The notes below the pieces were generated by a model. It was not told where the DNA came from. It was given only the letters and a program-made list of their open reading frames with translations, and made no database searches. A program made the translations under genes and the position numbers. A stretch of DNA of 64,000 nt, from the NCBI GenBank assembly GCA_016713445.1, contig JADJPB010000013.1:124001-188000 (forward strand), written 5' to 3'. Below are positions 63,806-64,000 of the stretch, in pieces. Positions within the stretch are counted from its first letter, which is position 1, and each line of letters begins with the position of its first letter. Source of the DNA: Bacteroidota bacterium. Lineage in GTDB: Bacteria; Bacteroidota; Bacteroidia; AKYH767-A; OLB10.

Positions 63806-64000
63806 ATGACAAATGAAATTGAAAACTTACTCGCTAAAGAAATCGCTGAATCTTTGAATGATCAGAAGTCCTTACCCCTCTACCAACAAATGACAAACAA
63901 ATATTCGCCAGTATTTCTTCGAGAAAAGCTAAGAGAGGCACTCTCCGTGCCTCCAGAGAAAGTACGGAAGAACAGAGGAGCACTCTTCACATGGATGGTG
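63806..64000 (+). CDS. Hypothetical protein, 3' end outside window
   Basis: An open frame starts at ATG 63806 and runs off the window (65 codons): MTNEIENLLAKEIAESLNDQ, then KYSPVFLREKLREALSVPPE and a basic KVRKNRG. It is helical and hydrophilic. I recall similar short proteins in Bacteroidota mobile elements but know no function. Confidence 0.5.
   Translation, partial: MTNEIENLLAKEIAESLNDQKSLPLYQQMTNKYSPVFLREKLREALSVPPEKVRKNRGALFTWMV

Overview
The window comes from a member of the phylum Bacteroidota. The evidence is a porP/sprF-gldKLMN type IX secretion (T9SS) cluster, very large SprB-repeat adhesins with T9SS type B sorting domains, a 14-gene nuo operon with the short Bacteroidota-type NuoG, and several TAnnTTTG-type -7 promoter elements. 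I cannot place it below phylum level.

Layout. (1) 1-5.8 kb: end of a PorP/SprF gene, then gldK, gldL, gldM and gldN, the T9SS core and motor, closed by a perfect 36-bp palindrome that runs into a 10-copy 21-bp tandem array. (2) 5.9-8.2 kb: small genes for a PAP2 phosphatase, a HYC_CC_PP-type protein, a TylF-like methyltransferase and a heavy-metal-binding lipoprotein. (3) 8.3-19.4 kb, minus strand: giant SprB-repeat adhesin, then PorP/SprF, then a PorE-like TPR/PD40/OmpA protein. (4) 19.7-32.7 kb, plus strand: nuoA-N, respiratory complex I. (5) 32.8-44.7 kb, plus strand: a second giant adhesin, PorP/SprF and PorE-like cassette in mirror-image orientation to the first. (6) 44.7-52.2 kb: rarA, murB, a Fic protein flanked by a second divergent murB 3' end, an acyltransferase, a lipoprotein and an initiator tRNA-Met. 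(7) 52.3-64 kb: an AT-rich accessory island. It holds an excisionase-like HTH gene, then a minus-strand operon (Ntn-hydrolase-like protein, uracil-DNA-glycosylase-like protein, DNA methyltransferase, double-GHKL ATPase/kinase, receiver-domain protein), then a large serine recombinase, a decayed TraG/HerA-like coupling ATPase and an XRE regulator.

How the genes work together: GldKLMN drive T9SS export. The two cassettes each supply a long surface adhesin with its own outer-membrane PorP/SprF anchor and a periplasmic peptidoglycan-binding PorE-like protein. The island operon is my main candidate for an undescribed system: it pairs DNA modification and base-excision-like enzymes with a two-component-like ATPase/receiver pair, and most junctions are translationally coupled.

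Caution: the sequence contains many single-base indels, mostly in homopolymers, which break even single-copy housekeeping genes (gldL, gldM, nuoB, nuoF, nuoL, nuoM, nuoN). I read these as sequencing or assembly errors and annotate the genes across them. The island has a higher density of breaks, so real decay there cannot be excluded.
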